Position numbers and translations under genes: made by a program
Notes under the pieces: model-generated
What the model saw: the letters and a program-made list of their open reading frames with translations, nothing else
Told to the model about the DNA's origin: nothing
The model's database searches: none
From: Chloranthus sessilifolius
Lineage: Eukaryota; Streptophyta; Magnoliopsida; Chloranthales; Chloranthaceae
Reading direction: 5' to 3'
Length of the DNA: 64,000 nt
Assembly (NCBI GenBank): GCA_021018995.1
Contig: CM037593.1
Span: forward strand, 4,306,088-4,370,087
Shown here: in pieces, positions 1 through 10,288 of the stretch
Layout: every line of letters starts with the position of its first letter
Position numbering within the stretch: position 1 is the first letter of the stretch

Positions 1-223
1 TGAGAGACTTGCTTCAGTTGAAGCACGCATTTTACCTGCACCTAGAGTAAGTAAAGTGACGTATGCGATTTCATCATTCCCTAGTTGCCACCTCTGCTTT
101 TGAGTGCTTTATAGTGATGTCTGTAAATTATCCTTATGGGTTAATGTGCAGCTCAAATACCATGACACTGGTAGAGAGAAGGATTGTTTGCCTCAAGTGG
201 GTCAGTGGAATATGATGAACAAG
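1..223 (+). pseudogene. Argonaute fragment, two exons (PAZ-PIWI linker)
   Basis: Exon 1-46 reads ERLASVEARILPAPR and is followed by a GTAAGT donor. Exon 152-223 has an AG acceptor, reads [20 protein letters not shown] plus MMNK, and ends at a GT donor. Both strings are the conserved linker between the PAZ and PIWI domains of plant AGO1/AGO5/AGO10-type Argonautes, the small-RNA-binding slicers of RNA silencing. The next expected exons (MID domain, early PIWI) are missing; the gene resumes at 4128. The intron is retained, so this is a DNA-level copy and not a processed transcript. No start or stop, so it is read as a captured, non-functional piece. Confidence 0.88.
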
Positions 224-813
224 GTATTTTGTGCTTTAAGTTTGTCTTTTCAATTTAATGTGTATTTTTTATTTAATATAAAATAAAACTGAGAGTAGGT
301 ATCTGAAATCGATCAACTTTTAAGTTAGTTATTTTATTTTATTATTATTAATTTTTTTTGAAACTGGTAAGTTTTATTCACAGAGGGTGCGAATAGAGGT
401 ACCCAAGGGAAATAAGGTTTTATGTCAGACAAGAAAGTAGACTAAGGTGCAAGCTGGGATGAAGTAGAAGCTGAAAGAAGAGTGAACTAATTGAACTAGG
501 AATAAATCAGTGATGGAAAAAATTTACCTCATATCTCAAAATTTGGGAAATTAAGCTATCGGAACTGTGGCATGACTCAAGTCAGATCTCAAGAAGGCAA
601 TAAGGCGACTTTAGAAACATCATAAAAAATGGCTAGTTGTCTTTGCTTTTCCGAAGTCAAGGTTACTTAAAGGATTATTCTTGAATCATAATTTGATTGT
701 TAGAATTTAGGGATCTTCCATTGATCCCAATTTCCATAAATTACATCCAGTACCTTTAGATTTGTTTTTAGTTGTGATTTGCCCTACTATGTTATTATAT
801 AGAGATCAAAATT

Positions 814-947
814 TCTGTTTTGTAGTTATCTCAGAAGACATGGTGAAGGATGGGTATGAAGATATAATGAACATTGACATATCAGCAGTTGCCATTGACA
901 TGATGAAAAGGAAATATGCAGAAGTTCCTCAGTTGAAATGTATCCTC
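814..947 (+). pseudogene. METTL13-like methyltransferase exon, copy 1
   Basis: After a TTTTGTAG acceptor (exon from about 826) the frame reads EDMVKDGYEDIMNIDIS, then [18 protein letters not shown]. This matches the early part of the SAM-binding fold in plant METTL13/EEF1A-lysine-methyltransferase-like proteins: the acidic residue at the end of strand beta-2 (NIDIS) and the YEEIPQLKY segment. A possible GTATCC donor follows at about 942. The catalytic core that should follow is absent. Bases 814-913 recur exactly at 4984-5083. Captured exon, not a gene. Confidence 0.75.
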
Positions 948-1555
948 GTCAAATGAAATCTTGTTGTTGATTTCAAGTTGTGTTGGAAACAGTCTCATAA
1001 ATGCACAGAAGCGCGATGATAGGATGGTTTAAATTCTGCGATCAGCATGTCCTTTAGGCCAAGTCCCATCTACAGATGACCTGTCACTTGGACATCTCAG
1101 ATTGATGACAGTGCGTGCCATATGTATGTATAGTTGGTCCAACAACCACAGCTGGTGCTTGGTGCTGAGTCTCCTGACACCTACTCTGATTCCTATATAT
1201 ATGTTTACATAGGTGTGCACATGCATGTGTGTGTGTGTGCATGCGTTCACATAATCACGTTGTAGCTGCTAAGTCACATTGGGACCAGAATTGGCTGAGC
1301 TGGTTTCCAATATTGAGTAATCTGTAAAGTAATGTTAGCACTGTCTTTTTGCCCTCATAGGAAGCAGGGAAATGCTAACAAAATTGTGTGTATCAAATTA
1401 TTTCATTAATTTTTCTAACAAACAAGGTTCACATAATCACATCGTGACTTCTAACTGCTAAGTCATGTTAGAACCTGTAAACTTATGTTGGTAATGTCTT
1501 CTTGCTCTCATAGGAAGCAGGGAAATGCTAAAAAATTGTGTTGTATGACAGGAGG

Positions 1556-1929
1556 GATCAGAAAAACCAGATAAAATCATTAGTTCAAACTTGAATTTCT
1601 CTGGGAGGCTTAGTTCTGAGGCAAGCAATGGAAACACTGATGTTTATATTAATGGCCGAGAAATTACAAGGATTGAATTGAAAATTCTAAAGGTAGACCT
1701 ATTAGTCCCCTTAAGCTGGAACTTTGCTCTCTCTCTATAGATACGATATTGTTTGAAATTTTATTTATTTCAATCTGTTATCAACGTGAAATAGAGATTG
1801 ACAGGTTATGTAATGTTTTTTTTCCGCTTTAAAGTGCAATGTCCACGTGGAACACATTTCTGGGTCTATGATGATGGTAGCTATGAGGAGGAAGGTCAGA
1901 ATAACATCAGGGGGTACATTTATGAAAAG
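1556..1929 (+). pseudogene. XLG (extra-large GTP-binding protein) fragment, two exons
   Basis: The first part (about 1556-1691) reads on to [18 protein letters not shown] and TRIELKILK. The second (about 1834-1929) reads [19 protein letters not shown] then [13 protein letters not shown] and ends at a GT donor. Plant XLG proteins carry this motif pair, NGREIT-R-EL and (G)VQC..-HFWV-DGSYQEEGQ-N-G-IW-K, upstream of their G-alpha domain. The G-alpha domain itself is not seen here. The order and the intron position between the two exons fit XLG genes. A hAT MITE is inserted 10 bp after the last donor. Confidence 0.75.
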
Positions 1930-1947
1930 GTACAGACAACTATCACT

Positions 1948-2339
1948 TAGGGATTCAAGCTTCGACCCGAAACCGAACCAAAAACCGAGCGAACCTAACA
2001 TGCCTGAAACCGATTGGACCGATCTGCATCAATCGATTCTCGGTTCGGTTCGATTTTGGTTGTGACTAGAAAAAATCGTAACCGAATGTGTAGGATGAGA
2101 AAACTGAAAAAATAAAAAATAAAACCCGTAAATAACCGAAAAAATACTTTAAAATAAAAATATAACAAAAAAAATCGAAACTGAACCGAAAAAACAGAAA
2201 TATTTTTGTTTCGGTTGTGGAAGTTTGGAATTCGGTGCACCGAAACCGATTTCATTTCGGTTTGGAATCGGTTTATATTGAACTGACCCAAAAACCGAAA
2301 AAATGGGTTTCGCTTCGGTACATCAAATTTGCATCCCTA
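1948..2339. mobile_element. hAT-type MITE with 8-bp duplication CTATCACT
   Basis: This 392-bp element is bounded by exact 8-bp copies CTATCACT (1940-1947 and 2340-2347), the duplication length of hAT elements. Its ends are TAGGGATTCAAGC and, inverted, TAGGGATGCAAATTTG, an imperfect terminal repeat. The inside is a low-complexity run of AACCGAAA/TTCGGTTT words. It sits in the intron just after the XLG donor. It resembles the MITE at 63588 only in the TAGGG end. Confidence 0.8.
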
Positions 2340-3117
2340 CTATCACTATAGGATGCAAATTTTAACACCACAAAGAATGTTAATGCTAGTTCACGTGTCC
2401 ATAATGGATCTATAAAGTATAATCCTGTGTAAAATTGTTTGGATATGGTTTTTGTCAGACAGCAACACGGATTTGACTTTAGATACTGACAGGAACAGTC
2501 TGTGATAATGCAAATCCTCTACCTCTTGGTGTTAATTCTCTCTATTTAGGTGACCTGATGTGGCCTAATTTTTGTTTTCCTAAGTAGAATAAGGCTGTTG
2601 GAATACCTTATCAGCGCCACTCTGATCATTTGTTTACTTCTATGTATGATAAAAGGTTGGAGGGAGGAACTTACTATACTCTATTACTGCTGATTCTGGA
2701 TAATTGAAATACAAGAGAACTTTGAATTCTCGTCAAATGTCTTATAGTTGATGAAACTTAAAAGTCAAATTCTTTCATTTTGTACATAACTCAATATATT
2801 TCTTTTAGTTACCCCTGAATAGAAGATAAATCAATTGGGAAAAAGAAGAACAAGTTGCTTTTGTACATGAAGTTAAGTGCTTATCCATTTTCTTTCACTT
2901 TCAGTGATGGATACAGAGTAATTAATGTGGAGATAGTATTGGGTGGAGGAGGTCCTCACTGGTCCTCTTTAGCTTTTAAGAGAACCAGTCTTACAAAGCT
3001 GTTTCCTTGCTTTTCTATGCTATTATGGATTTTTCTTGTGTGTTTTTTTAAAGTATATGAGTGGATGTTACCATAGGAGTTTGACTGATGCTGTTTATCC
3101 TCCTATTAATATAATAG

Positions 3118-3194
<77 letters not shown>

Positions 3195-3734
3195 ATCAAG
3201 GTGTTATCTATGACATCAAGAATCTGAGTGAATAACTCATCTTTTCAAAATTTGTGATTTTTTTGGGGGTATTTGAATTCAACTGGGTTCATAACCTCTT
3301 TCATAAAAAGACACCTTTTGCTTCTTATTCCCTTGCTCTTGTTCTTCTTCTTTGTGTATTTTTTTTCATGGGTTTTTCGTGTTGCAGGTACAACAGTGGA
3401 TTCTGGAAGTATAGCTCTAGAATTTGGCTTGCGGTGTGTAGATCGAAGCAACCCGACCCTCTGTTTCGTATCACAGTGTCTTATTATTGATCTGTTAATT
3501 TTAGTTTGAAATTCAAGAATTTTTATGGAAATGTGAATAATTTTTATTGATTTGTTAAATTTTTTGGAAATGAGAGTGAACTTAATATTCTGAGACTACT
3601 TTACACGAGGATGATCTGCTAAAGAAAATAAAGGTACTTAATTTGTACTAAAAGCTTGCTTTTATATGAGTTTTTTTTAGGCAATTAGGAATCATCATCT
3701 CTTAAAGAAAACCCACAAAATCATCATGTCTCAT
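2340..3734 (+). other. Unidentified coding-like pieces inside the Pack-CACTA
   Basis: From about 2497 to 2700 one frame reads NPLPLGVNSLYLGDLMWPNF, then one stop, then NKAVGIPYQRHSDHLFTSMY and DKRLEGGTYY; the composition is protein-like but I do not recognise the family. Around 3387-3490, after a TTGCAG acceptor, a frame reads TTVDSGSIALEFGLRCVDRS. It could be another exon. Separating them is mostly AT-rich DNA with a TA microsatellite. These are listed because they look like exon debris, not because a function can be given. Confidence 0.35.
3116..3191. repeat. (TA)n microsatellite
   Basis: About 38 TA dinucleotides in an uninterrupted run. The length is likely polymorphic. Confidence 0.95.
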
Positions 3735-4127
3735 TCATAGGTGTACAGAGATCAGAAACAGTTGCCATGGGTGATGTGATTATTCTGACAATGAGTACTC
3801 TTGATGGGTGGACTTCTGCTAATATAAAACTTCTAAAGCTAAGGTAAACAGTTGCACATCCTCGAAATGAATACTGTGCACTTCCTCGAAATGAATACTG
3901 GTTATTCACATCTGATAAATTGGATACTGTGCACTTCCTCGAAATGAATCCCCATACATACTTTTATATTTTTTCCATTTATTTTCCTTTCATCATCATT
4001 TCCACCAACAGATTTTTTCTTATTCAGGAAAAATGATGGATAAGAGTACAGGAGATATAGCAGCAGACCAGTATCATTAGTACAAGGTAGAGATTTTACA
4101 TGTTGGCTTATCATTTATGAGTTATAA
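3735..4127 (+). other. Unidentified exon-like stretch and short direct repeat
   Basis: After an AG acceptor near 3740 a frame reads GVQRSETVAMGDVIILTMST then LDGWTSANIKLLKLR, protein-like but not assigned. A roughly 20-bp phrase (tactgtgcacttcctcgaaa) occurs in this stretch and again about 50 bp later, a small direct duplication. The rest to 4127 shows no gene. Confidence 0.3.
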
Positions 4128-5374
4128 ATGATCCAAGATTTGTTTAAAGTCTGGCAAGATCCTGTGCGAGGAACTGTGACGGGTGGCATGATTAAGTATG
4201 TTCTTCTATGTTTTGTAATCTATGAAGTTGATGGATGATTTTTTTTAGAAACCTAATTAGTAAGACTGGTTTAAATAAGCTTATATGTTTTTTATTATTT
4301 TTGTCCAGGGAGCTTCTTATATCTTTCCGTAGAGCAACTGGACAGAAACCACAAAGAATCATATTTTACAGGTACATCATATCAACGATGTTCTTTTTTT
4401 AGAAATGAGGATCCTAATGATGCTATCATTACTCTCTTTGATTGGTTTAGACATAAGCTTAGTTACCAAAATCATCAATTTTTTTGAAAAAAACTTGTTT
4501 AGACACTTTTTTTGCATTGAATGTCGTAAACACGTTTAAAACGGGTCTTTTTAAAAAAACTCATATTTAAAAAAAATTAAGATTTTTATGATTTAAATGC
4601 GTATTTTTACGAATTTTTCCTTAAATGTTTCTCATTTTTTGTCAAAATAATACTTATTTTTTTAATGCTTTTTAATTATTTCCATTACTTTTTCCCAAAT
4701 GCTGTCACATTTTTTCTCTTTTAAAATTTTTGCTTTTCGACTTGGTAACGATGTACATAAAGATGGGTGATGGGTCCTATCTTTGGTGCATGCAACACAG
4801 CTTTTATTTAGCTTGTGGTTCGTACCTTCTTTTGTACCAAACAATGGTTACACAGTATCATTATATAAGTCCAACCACACTCTCGAATCATTCCTCACAT
4901 CTGTTTTTATTCTAATTTGCCTATCTTACGCTGCAGAGATGGTGTGAGTGAAGGGCAGTTTTATCAGGTCTTACTGTATATCCTCTGTTTTGTAGTTATC
5001 TCAGAAGACATGGTGAAGGATGGGTATGAAGATATAATGAACATTGACATATCAGCAGTTGCCATTGACATGATGAAAAGGAATTTTGCTGGAATTTTTC
5101 ACAGCCTTTTTTTTCCCAAACCCTGACTTGATCTCTATAGTATTATCTCCCAAAGTAAAGACAACATTTCCAATATCTTTAGAATGTGACATATTGAGTT
5201 GTTTCTTGTTATTGACTTCAGTTCTTTTTTACCTTCAGGCATGTGCTTCTCTTGAACCTAATTATCAGCCTCCGGTGACATTTGTGGTAGTACAAAAACG
5301 CCACCATACAAGGTTATTCGCGAACAACCATTCAGATCGCAATTCCGTTGATAAGAGTGGAAATATATTACCTG
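4128..5374 (+). pseudogene. Argonaute PIWI-domain fragment, four exons, interrupted by foreign exon
   Basis: Exon 4128-4195 reads [20 protein letters not shown] (+MIK). Exon 4309-4371 reads ELLISFRRATGQKPQRIIFY. Exon 4937 to about 4978 reads DGVSEGQFYQVLL. Exon 5239-5374 reads [20 protein letters not shown], then [20 protein letters not shown]. Splice sites and phases agree with a plant AGO1/5/10-type PIWI domain. The DG in RDGVSEGQ includes a catalytic aspartate of the slicer site, and the RHHTR block follows as in the family. Expected residues YELDAIRK after QVLL are missing, replaced by the methyltransferase copy at 4984-5083. The end of PIWI, with the last catalytic His, is absent. Probably from the same source gene as 1-223, with the MID region lost between them. 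Confidence 0.88.
4984..5083 (+). repeat. 100-bp exact second copy of the METTL13-like exon
   Basis: Identical base for base to 814-913, including the TTTTGTAG acceptor and the codons for EDMVKDGYEDIMNIDIS. The copy starts and stops abruptly and lies inside the interrupted Argonaute PIWI exon. Identity over 100 bp points to a recent copying event, for example filler synthesis during break repair using the first copy as template (inference). Confidence 0.95.
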
Positions 5375-5911
5375 GTAAGATATGATTCTTAATTGATTGA
5401 AAGAAGATGACATTTAGTCCTTTAAAAAATTGATTTTTGAGATGTGATTTATGCTGTTATTAATTCTGCCTCCTTGGTAACTGATGGAGCATGGAATTGG
5501 GAGGAAGATTAAAACTAAATTTCCCTAACTTCAAGGACTTGAGAATCACTTATATAATATAGAAAAGAGAAAACTTGAGATTACCGTAATCCCACTACAC
5601 CGTGTCTCTATTTTGTAGGTCCCGAGACCCAACTCAAGTAAGGAATAAAAATGAAAGCTGAAAATCACGATAGGAAATTTTGTGATTCGTGTTTCACGTG
5701 ACACACTTTCGACTATCTTTGCTCTCATATTTCTTCTCCTACTTCTCGAGATGTTAAAATCTCCTCCATATCTTTCTAGAATCTCAGATAGTATCGAAGA
5801 TTTAATTGCCAGCTGTCTTGGAATTTTGGCCCTTTTTTATGTTGAACAAATATAGCCACAATCTTATAGGGAGTCAGCTTTCTATCTTAATATAATTCCT
5901 GCTGATTTTTT

Positions 5912-6160
5912 TTAGAAGCCACACAAATCCCCCATATTTAAGATCTCTTTTTGGGCCTTATCTATGGCCTTAAAGTTCTTGAGCCTGCTCATCTTAGTCT
6001 TTTCCTTGTACTGCAACCACCTTCTAATGAAAGCCCTTGGGTATGTATCCCCCTTGAAACCTCCATGTGTCCTCAAATACAGCAATAATCCTCTCTGTTT
6101 TTCTGCATTCACTTCTTCATTTGAGTAACAGAGTGCTATCTTCCAAGACGTAAGCAACAC
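5912..6160 (-). pseudogene. Unidentified gene fragment, C-terminal exon
   Basis: The minus strand reads SNEEVNAEKQRGLLLYLRTH, GGFKGDTYPRAFIRRWLQYK, EKTKMSRLKNFKAIDKAQKE and ends ILNMGDLCGF with a stop. Basic, hydrophilic and clearly protein-like, with no transposon features. I do not recognise the family. It runs against the other fragments in this element, which are all on +. Could be a terminal exon, or an exon with chance read-through into its intron. Confidence 0.5.
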
Positions 6161-6400
6161 AAATTAATGTATAGTTGCATAAGCATAGTAAGTGCCTTCA
6201 ACAGAAAGCGGACACAATTTTATTAGCTCAATTTTAATATTAATGCGTTAGCTAAATTTTGCTAGTTTTCCCATCTATAATCATGCTTCATACTAAATGT
6301 AGAGTTCTCTCTAAATTAATTGCGAGGCTGTAGTGGATTCAAGATCTGCCATCCTACTGAGTTTGATTTTTATTAGTTACCCATTGGATTCTGTTTCTAG

Positions 6401-6632
6401 GTCTATATGAAACACACTCTGTAGACCATGGTTGGTTTCTTAACTCTGTAAGAGATAAAGGGCTCCAGGCTTTCGCTACGACATGTAAGGATCTTCGGGA
6501 GCTTCGGGTTTTCCCCTTGGATACCCGGGAAGACAGCGATGGACCCGTTTCGGACATGGTTCTTGTTGCGATTTTCGAGGGATGTAGGAAGCTCCGATCG
6601 ATCCTCTATTTCTGCCAGCAGATGATTAATAT
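6401..6632 (+). pseudogene. AFB4/5-like auxin receptor fragment (LRR region)
   Basis: One open frame from about 6430 reads [13 protein letters not shown], then [40 protein letters not shown] and [10 protein letters not shown]. This is the leucine-rich-repeat part of the TIR1/AFB F-box auxin receptors; the REDSDGPVS insertion is most like the AFB4/AFB5 branch. In the full protein this LRR solenoid binds auxin and Aux/IAA degrons. Only about 65 codons are present and the F-box is absent. The piece runs into unrelated AT-rich DNA after QQM, so it is a captured fragment. Confidence 0.85.
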
Positions 6633-6854
6633 GTCAGAATATGTTATGCATGTTTCTTTTGTAACACTGTAGCAAGAAAAAATGGGAGTCATTACTTGTA
6701 CACATAAATTTGTTGTGAATGAAATTGCGGTGTTGTGAATTAAAATTTATTTTTCTGAATGAGCTTTGAGCTAATGTAAATGAAAATGTGAGTATGTAAA
6801 TGCAGGTTATGGATTTTCATAAAAAATAAAAAAAAAAAATACAGGTTATAGCAT

Positions 6855-6975
6855 TTTTGGAGCAAAAAAAATTAAATAGCATTAAAAAAAATTAAATAGC
6901 ATTAAAAAAAATTAAATAGCATTAAATAGCATTATTGGAGCAAAAAAAATTAAATAGCATTAAAAAAAAAATTTA
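6855..6975. repeat. Short tandem A-rich repeats
   Basis: Units of about 20 bp built on AAAAAAATTAAATAGCATT, repeated five to six times with slippage. Lies just inside the CACTA subterminal region. Confidence 0.8.
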
Positions 6976-7303
6976 TTGGAGATCACTTATTGGAGACGGC
7001 TTTAAGCAAGCCGTCTCCAATAACATTAGATCACTTATTGGAGACGGCCAAAAGCCGTCTCCAATAATAAGAGATGACTTATTAGAGACGACTTTAAGGT
7101 GTCTCCAACATATCTTTGGAGACGGCCATATGCCGTCTCCAATAACCTTGACTATTAGGGACGGCTTCCATTTGGTCTCCAAAGACAATGGAGACGGGAC
7201 TATTTGAGACTACATGGAAGCCGTCTCCAATACTATTGGAGACGACTTAAACACCTTTGGAGACGGCCAAAAGCCGTCTCCAATAAGCACATTTTTTGTA
7301 GTG
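6965..7303 (+). repeat. CACTA subterminal repeats and right terminal repeat
   Basis: At least four palindromic pairs of TTGGAGACGGC and GCCGTCTCCAA with short spacers, near 6989, 7035, 7113 and 7256, then CATTTTTTGTAGTG at the end. In En/Spm-type elements such arrays are the binding sites of the TNPA-like protein. The outer element (12660-13062) has different motifs, so the two belong to different families. Confidence 0.85.
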
Positions 7304-7309
7304 TATTGA

Positions 7310-7943
7310 TAAGGAAAATGGTGCTAAAACTCAGAATAGTGGTATTGCAGTCACTACAACTGCTACAAGCTATTCCAATGCAAGAGATAAAAGCCCCGTG
7401 GCAGGAGAGATGACCCATTATAGTCGCTTAACAGAAATAATTGAGTTGACATATTCCGAGCAACTCAAGTATGTATTGTTCAAGTGTGATTGGGTTGATG
7501 TAACAACACAAGGCAAAGGTATTATGACCGACGAATTAGGATTCACATTGGTAAATTTTTCAAGATTATTGTTCCCTAGAAATCAAGCAATCAATGAACC
7601 GTATGTGTTGGCATCTCAAGCTAAACAAGTTTTCTATGTACAAGATCCAACTAAACCGGATTGGCATATCGTCGTCAACAATAGACCTAGGGACTTATAT
7701 GAGATGAGTGCACAAGATGATTCATTATTAGATAGAGACCCTTATGGACATCAACTACCAAATGACATTGAGAATGGCGATAATGATGTTGTCAATTGGG
7801 TGAGGAAAAATGAGTCTGGTGTAATTGTTGATGCACCTCCGCATACTCAAGTTGTGCACGACAAGCTCCTTCAGTCAATGTCATTGACGAGGGAGATGGA
7901 TCACATTAATGATGCTTCGTTTACCGAAGATGAGAGTGTATAA
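7310..7943 (+). CDS. CACTA transposase (TNP2-type) C-terminal part, DUF4216
   Basis: The frame is open from the Pack-CACTA boundary (DKENGAKTQNSGIAV...) through to the stop at 7943. Diagnostic phrases are GEMTHYSRLTEIIELTY, LKYVLFKCDWVDV, DELGFTLVNFSRLL and LASQAKQVFYVQDPTKPDWH. This is the DUF4216 domain at the C-terminus of plant En/Spm TNP2 transposases, followed by the usual acidic tail (NDIENGDNDVVNW). The catalytic RNase-H-like domain and its DDE residues are upstream and not in the window. Reading starts within the domain because a younger element interrupts the gene; an internal Met at 7398 is not a natural start. Confidence 0.9.
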
Positions 7944-9190
7944 TTCTTCTTTTGAAAGAAATAACATTGAATCTAATTCGACTCGTGGGATGGTGACTGG
8001 CTTGTATTGTTATCGGATTACTGTTGCTGTGGGTTAATGCTATAAGATGTGAACATAATATTGGACAAAATGATATATATGTACTGTTGATCCTCGTCAC
8101 ACGTATTACGACATTACTGTTGTCTTCTCCAATCTTTGATGTAAGGTGTGTTGATGTGTTACTTTAGTTGTTAAATACTCACGGGAAGGGCTGTTTTGAC
8201 ATAAATAATACACATATATTTATATAGTTTTGAGGGCAGGATTAATTACAGCCCTCAAAACATGCAAATCACAAACAATTAATATATAGGGATGGGATTT
8301 GACTTATAGAGAGTTTCATGCTGAATATTCTAATTATATTTACCATTGCTATAATACTATGGTTATAGACCAGGGTTTAGGATTGGTAGGTATGCAAAGA
8401 AATTCTGTGCTGATTTGGTTTAGTGTCAGTGTGTGTGTGTGTGTTTTTGATAACTAATGCACCAAAAATAAATTATCCTTCTTTCTCTTTGATAATTGAA
8501 TATAGTTGATTAATTGACTTGGTGGAAAATTTGAAGTAAATAAAATTGTTATAGAGAATTGTTGGAGGGGGCTCTATTTATAAGCACAGAGGAGCTATTG
8601 AAAAAAAATTGTAGTATGCCATGGCATAGTGAGTATGTCATGGCCATGATATACCTTAGTTGGCGATGGTATACTTTTTAAATCACATAGCTTATGTGAT
8701 TTATATATTTTCCATGGCATAAACATAATCACTTATGTGATGTGATAGCATCAGTTACAACACTGCATGTAATTAACTATAATTTTCGACATTCACATTA
8801 ATGAGTTAATTCTCCCCCTTGTTATTAACTTCACAACTGCAGTACTACACTTCAATGTAGTATCCTATTAAAGTAACTCCACAAATATGATGATGACATC
8901 AATATAATTAAGATGTCACCATCGGCTGCCTAGCATATGGAATTAGTTCATGAAGCATCACTTTGTTCTTGGTCCTCCCAACATTAGAATGCTCTAGTTT
9001 CTGTTTCCAGCGTTAAAACAAAATGATAAATGAGTCTCTTTCTTTTCCACACCTTCTAGCTGAAGACACCATGCTCAGCAAGAGAATGCACCTTCCCCTG
9101 TCAAAATCCCACCCTAGACACTTGTTGAGCGCTCATGTCTTCCTTCATGCATGAGACATACCAGGCCCTCATATATTTAATATATGTGAC
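7944..9190. other. CACTA interior without genes
   Basis: AT-rich DNA between transposase and hairpin. A short (TG)n run lies near 8430. Around 8615-8720 there is a cluster of ATGCCATGGCAT-like palindromic words and repeated CACTTATGTGAT. No coding region is supported. Confidence 0.5.
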
Positions 9191-9586
9191 TCTGTTACTA
9201 GGAGCAGCTAATAAGGATAAAGGTTGAATAGTTTGCCATAGGTACTGGAGATCCTTTGATTCTTCCCCATTTCTTTTTTATGCCCATGTAATTAGTGTTT
9301 GGTGTTAACAGCTCCCTTATTGCTGGCATAGGCCTAAGTCTGACCATTTTCCGAATTTTGAAGCCGGTACTTTCCATTGACCTGATAAAAATATTTTTTT
9401 TTTCCACTGTTGTAGATTTCTCCGCTCCCAAACATAAAAATAAAAAATCTTCAGTCCCATTTGCTGTACTCATTGAAGCTTTTTCATTAATTCGGAAAAG
9501 ATAAAAATTAAGGAATGTCGCTTGAGGAAAGATAAAATATCGAACTATTGATATTAGTGGTCCGAGAGAGTTGAAGAAATTAATGA

Positions 9587-9984
9587 GGGAGCTACAACTT
9601 GCACACTTGAATTGTATCGTGGCACATGAGTTAAAAGTAAGACTTGATATTTTTTGGACCTTGTGCCACGTGGAACACCATCTAAGCCGTTGGATTTGAA
9701 GGCTATGATGTACAAATATTTGATGCCAAAGATTGGCATGAAACACGAGCTCTATCATCTGATTCAACATAGTCAAATCCTATCATCTAATTTAATGGTT
9801 GACTGTGCTAATCATATGATAGAGATAGTGTTTCGTGCCAATCTATGGTGTTAGATCTCTACATCATTGCATTCAAATAAGATGACTTAGATGGCATTCC
9901 ACATGGCACGGGTCCCAAAATACAAAGTCTATCTTTTTAACCCATGTGCCATGGTACAAACTTCATGTGCAAGTTGTAGCTCCC
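9587..9984. repeat. Long inverted repeat (foldback element), arms about 190 bp
   Basis: 9587-9778 pairs with 9793-9984. GGGAGCTACAACTTGCA at the left equals the complement of the right end. The pairing continues through GTGCCACGTGGAA / TTCCACATGGCAC and ends near a small loop around 9785. Mismatches are scattered at an estimated 15-20 percent. A transcript would fold into one long hairpin. The inner words (GTGCCATGTGGAA, ATCTGATTNAA) recur in a dispersed family at 23.4, 27.4, 30.0, 41.6, 45.3, 52.6 and 55.7 kb, so those may be single arms of the same kind of element. Confidence 0.75.
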
Positions 9985-10147
9985 AATTTATAATTAAGTC
10001 AGGAATTGATGTTGGGGTTAAATTATTCGAAAAACTGTTAAGAGTCGTGAAAAGTAAGAAAGGAGTAGGTTTTGGAATATTGAAAAAAAATAAAATTTTC
10101 TAGTATTCATCTAATTAATCTATCATACGATTGAAACATGATTTATG

Positions 10148-10288
10148 GTGTGAGTACTTGTGCTGAAAATCATTGATCGCTTTGAATCACTTTTTGCGAT
10201 GTATTTGTTTTATAAGTTGTGATCTATCACCGTTCAAATTTTCTGGTGTGAGTACTTGTACTGAAAATCATTGATCGCTTTGAATCAG
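10148..10288. repeat. Direct repeat of 43 bp
   Basis: The phrase from GTGTGAGTACTTGTGCTG to CGCTTTGAATCA occurs at about 10150 and again at about 10245 with one base changed. The remaining DNA to 11180 shows only weak traces of the dispersed family (for example 10480-10580). Confidence 0.8.

Larger units (their letters stand above)
1..7303 (+). mobile_element. Pack-CACTA-type element, right part, carrying several host gene fragments
   Basis: The right terminus is clear: the + strand ends in TTTTTTGTAGTG at 7303, the complement of a CACTACAAAAAA terminal inverted repeat. Just inside it (about 6965-7303) lie at least six subterminal copies of a TTGGAGACGGC motif, many paired as short palindromes, as CACTA subterminal regions show. 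The flanking TAT (7304-7306) is the candidate 3-bp duplication. No left CACTA end is visible back to base 1, so the element would begin before the window. Between are exons with recognisable splice sites from unrelated host genes, mostly on the + strand. Seen: end, subterminal repeats, exons. Inferred: that all the fragments belong to one element. Insertion into another CACTA's transposase gene makes it the younger of the two. Confidence 0.7.

Noticed and set aside
1948-2339. Telomere-like or centromeric repeat (AACCGAAA words)
   Set aside because: The stretch is bounded by an 8-bp duplication and inverted ends, so it is a MITE with simple interior.
1-5374. A functional Argonaute gene
   Set aside because: MID-domain exons and part of PIWI are missing and foreign exons lie between the remaining ones; a normal gene would have them in place.
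9198-9776. 192-codon open frame on the minus strand
   Set aside because: It runs through one arm of the 9587-9984 inverted repeat, has no recognisable domain, and its composition follows the repeat words.
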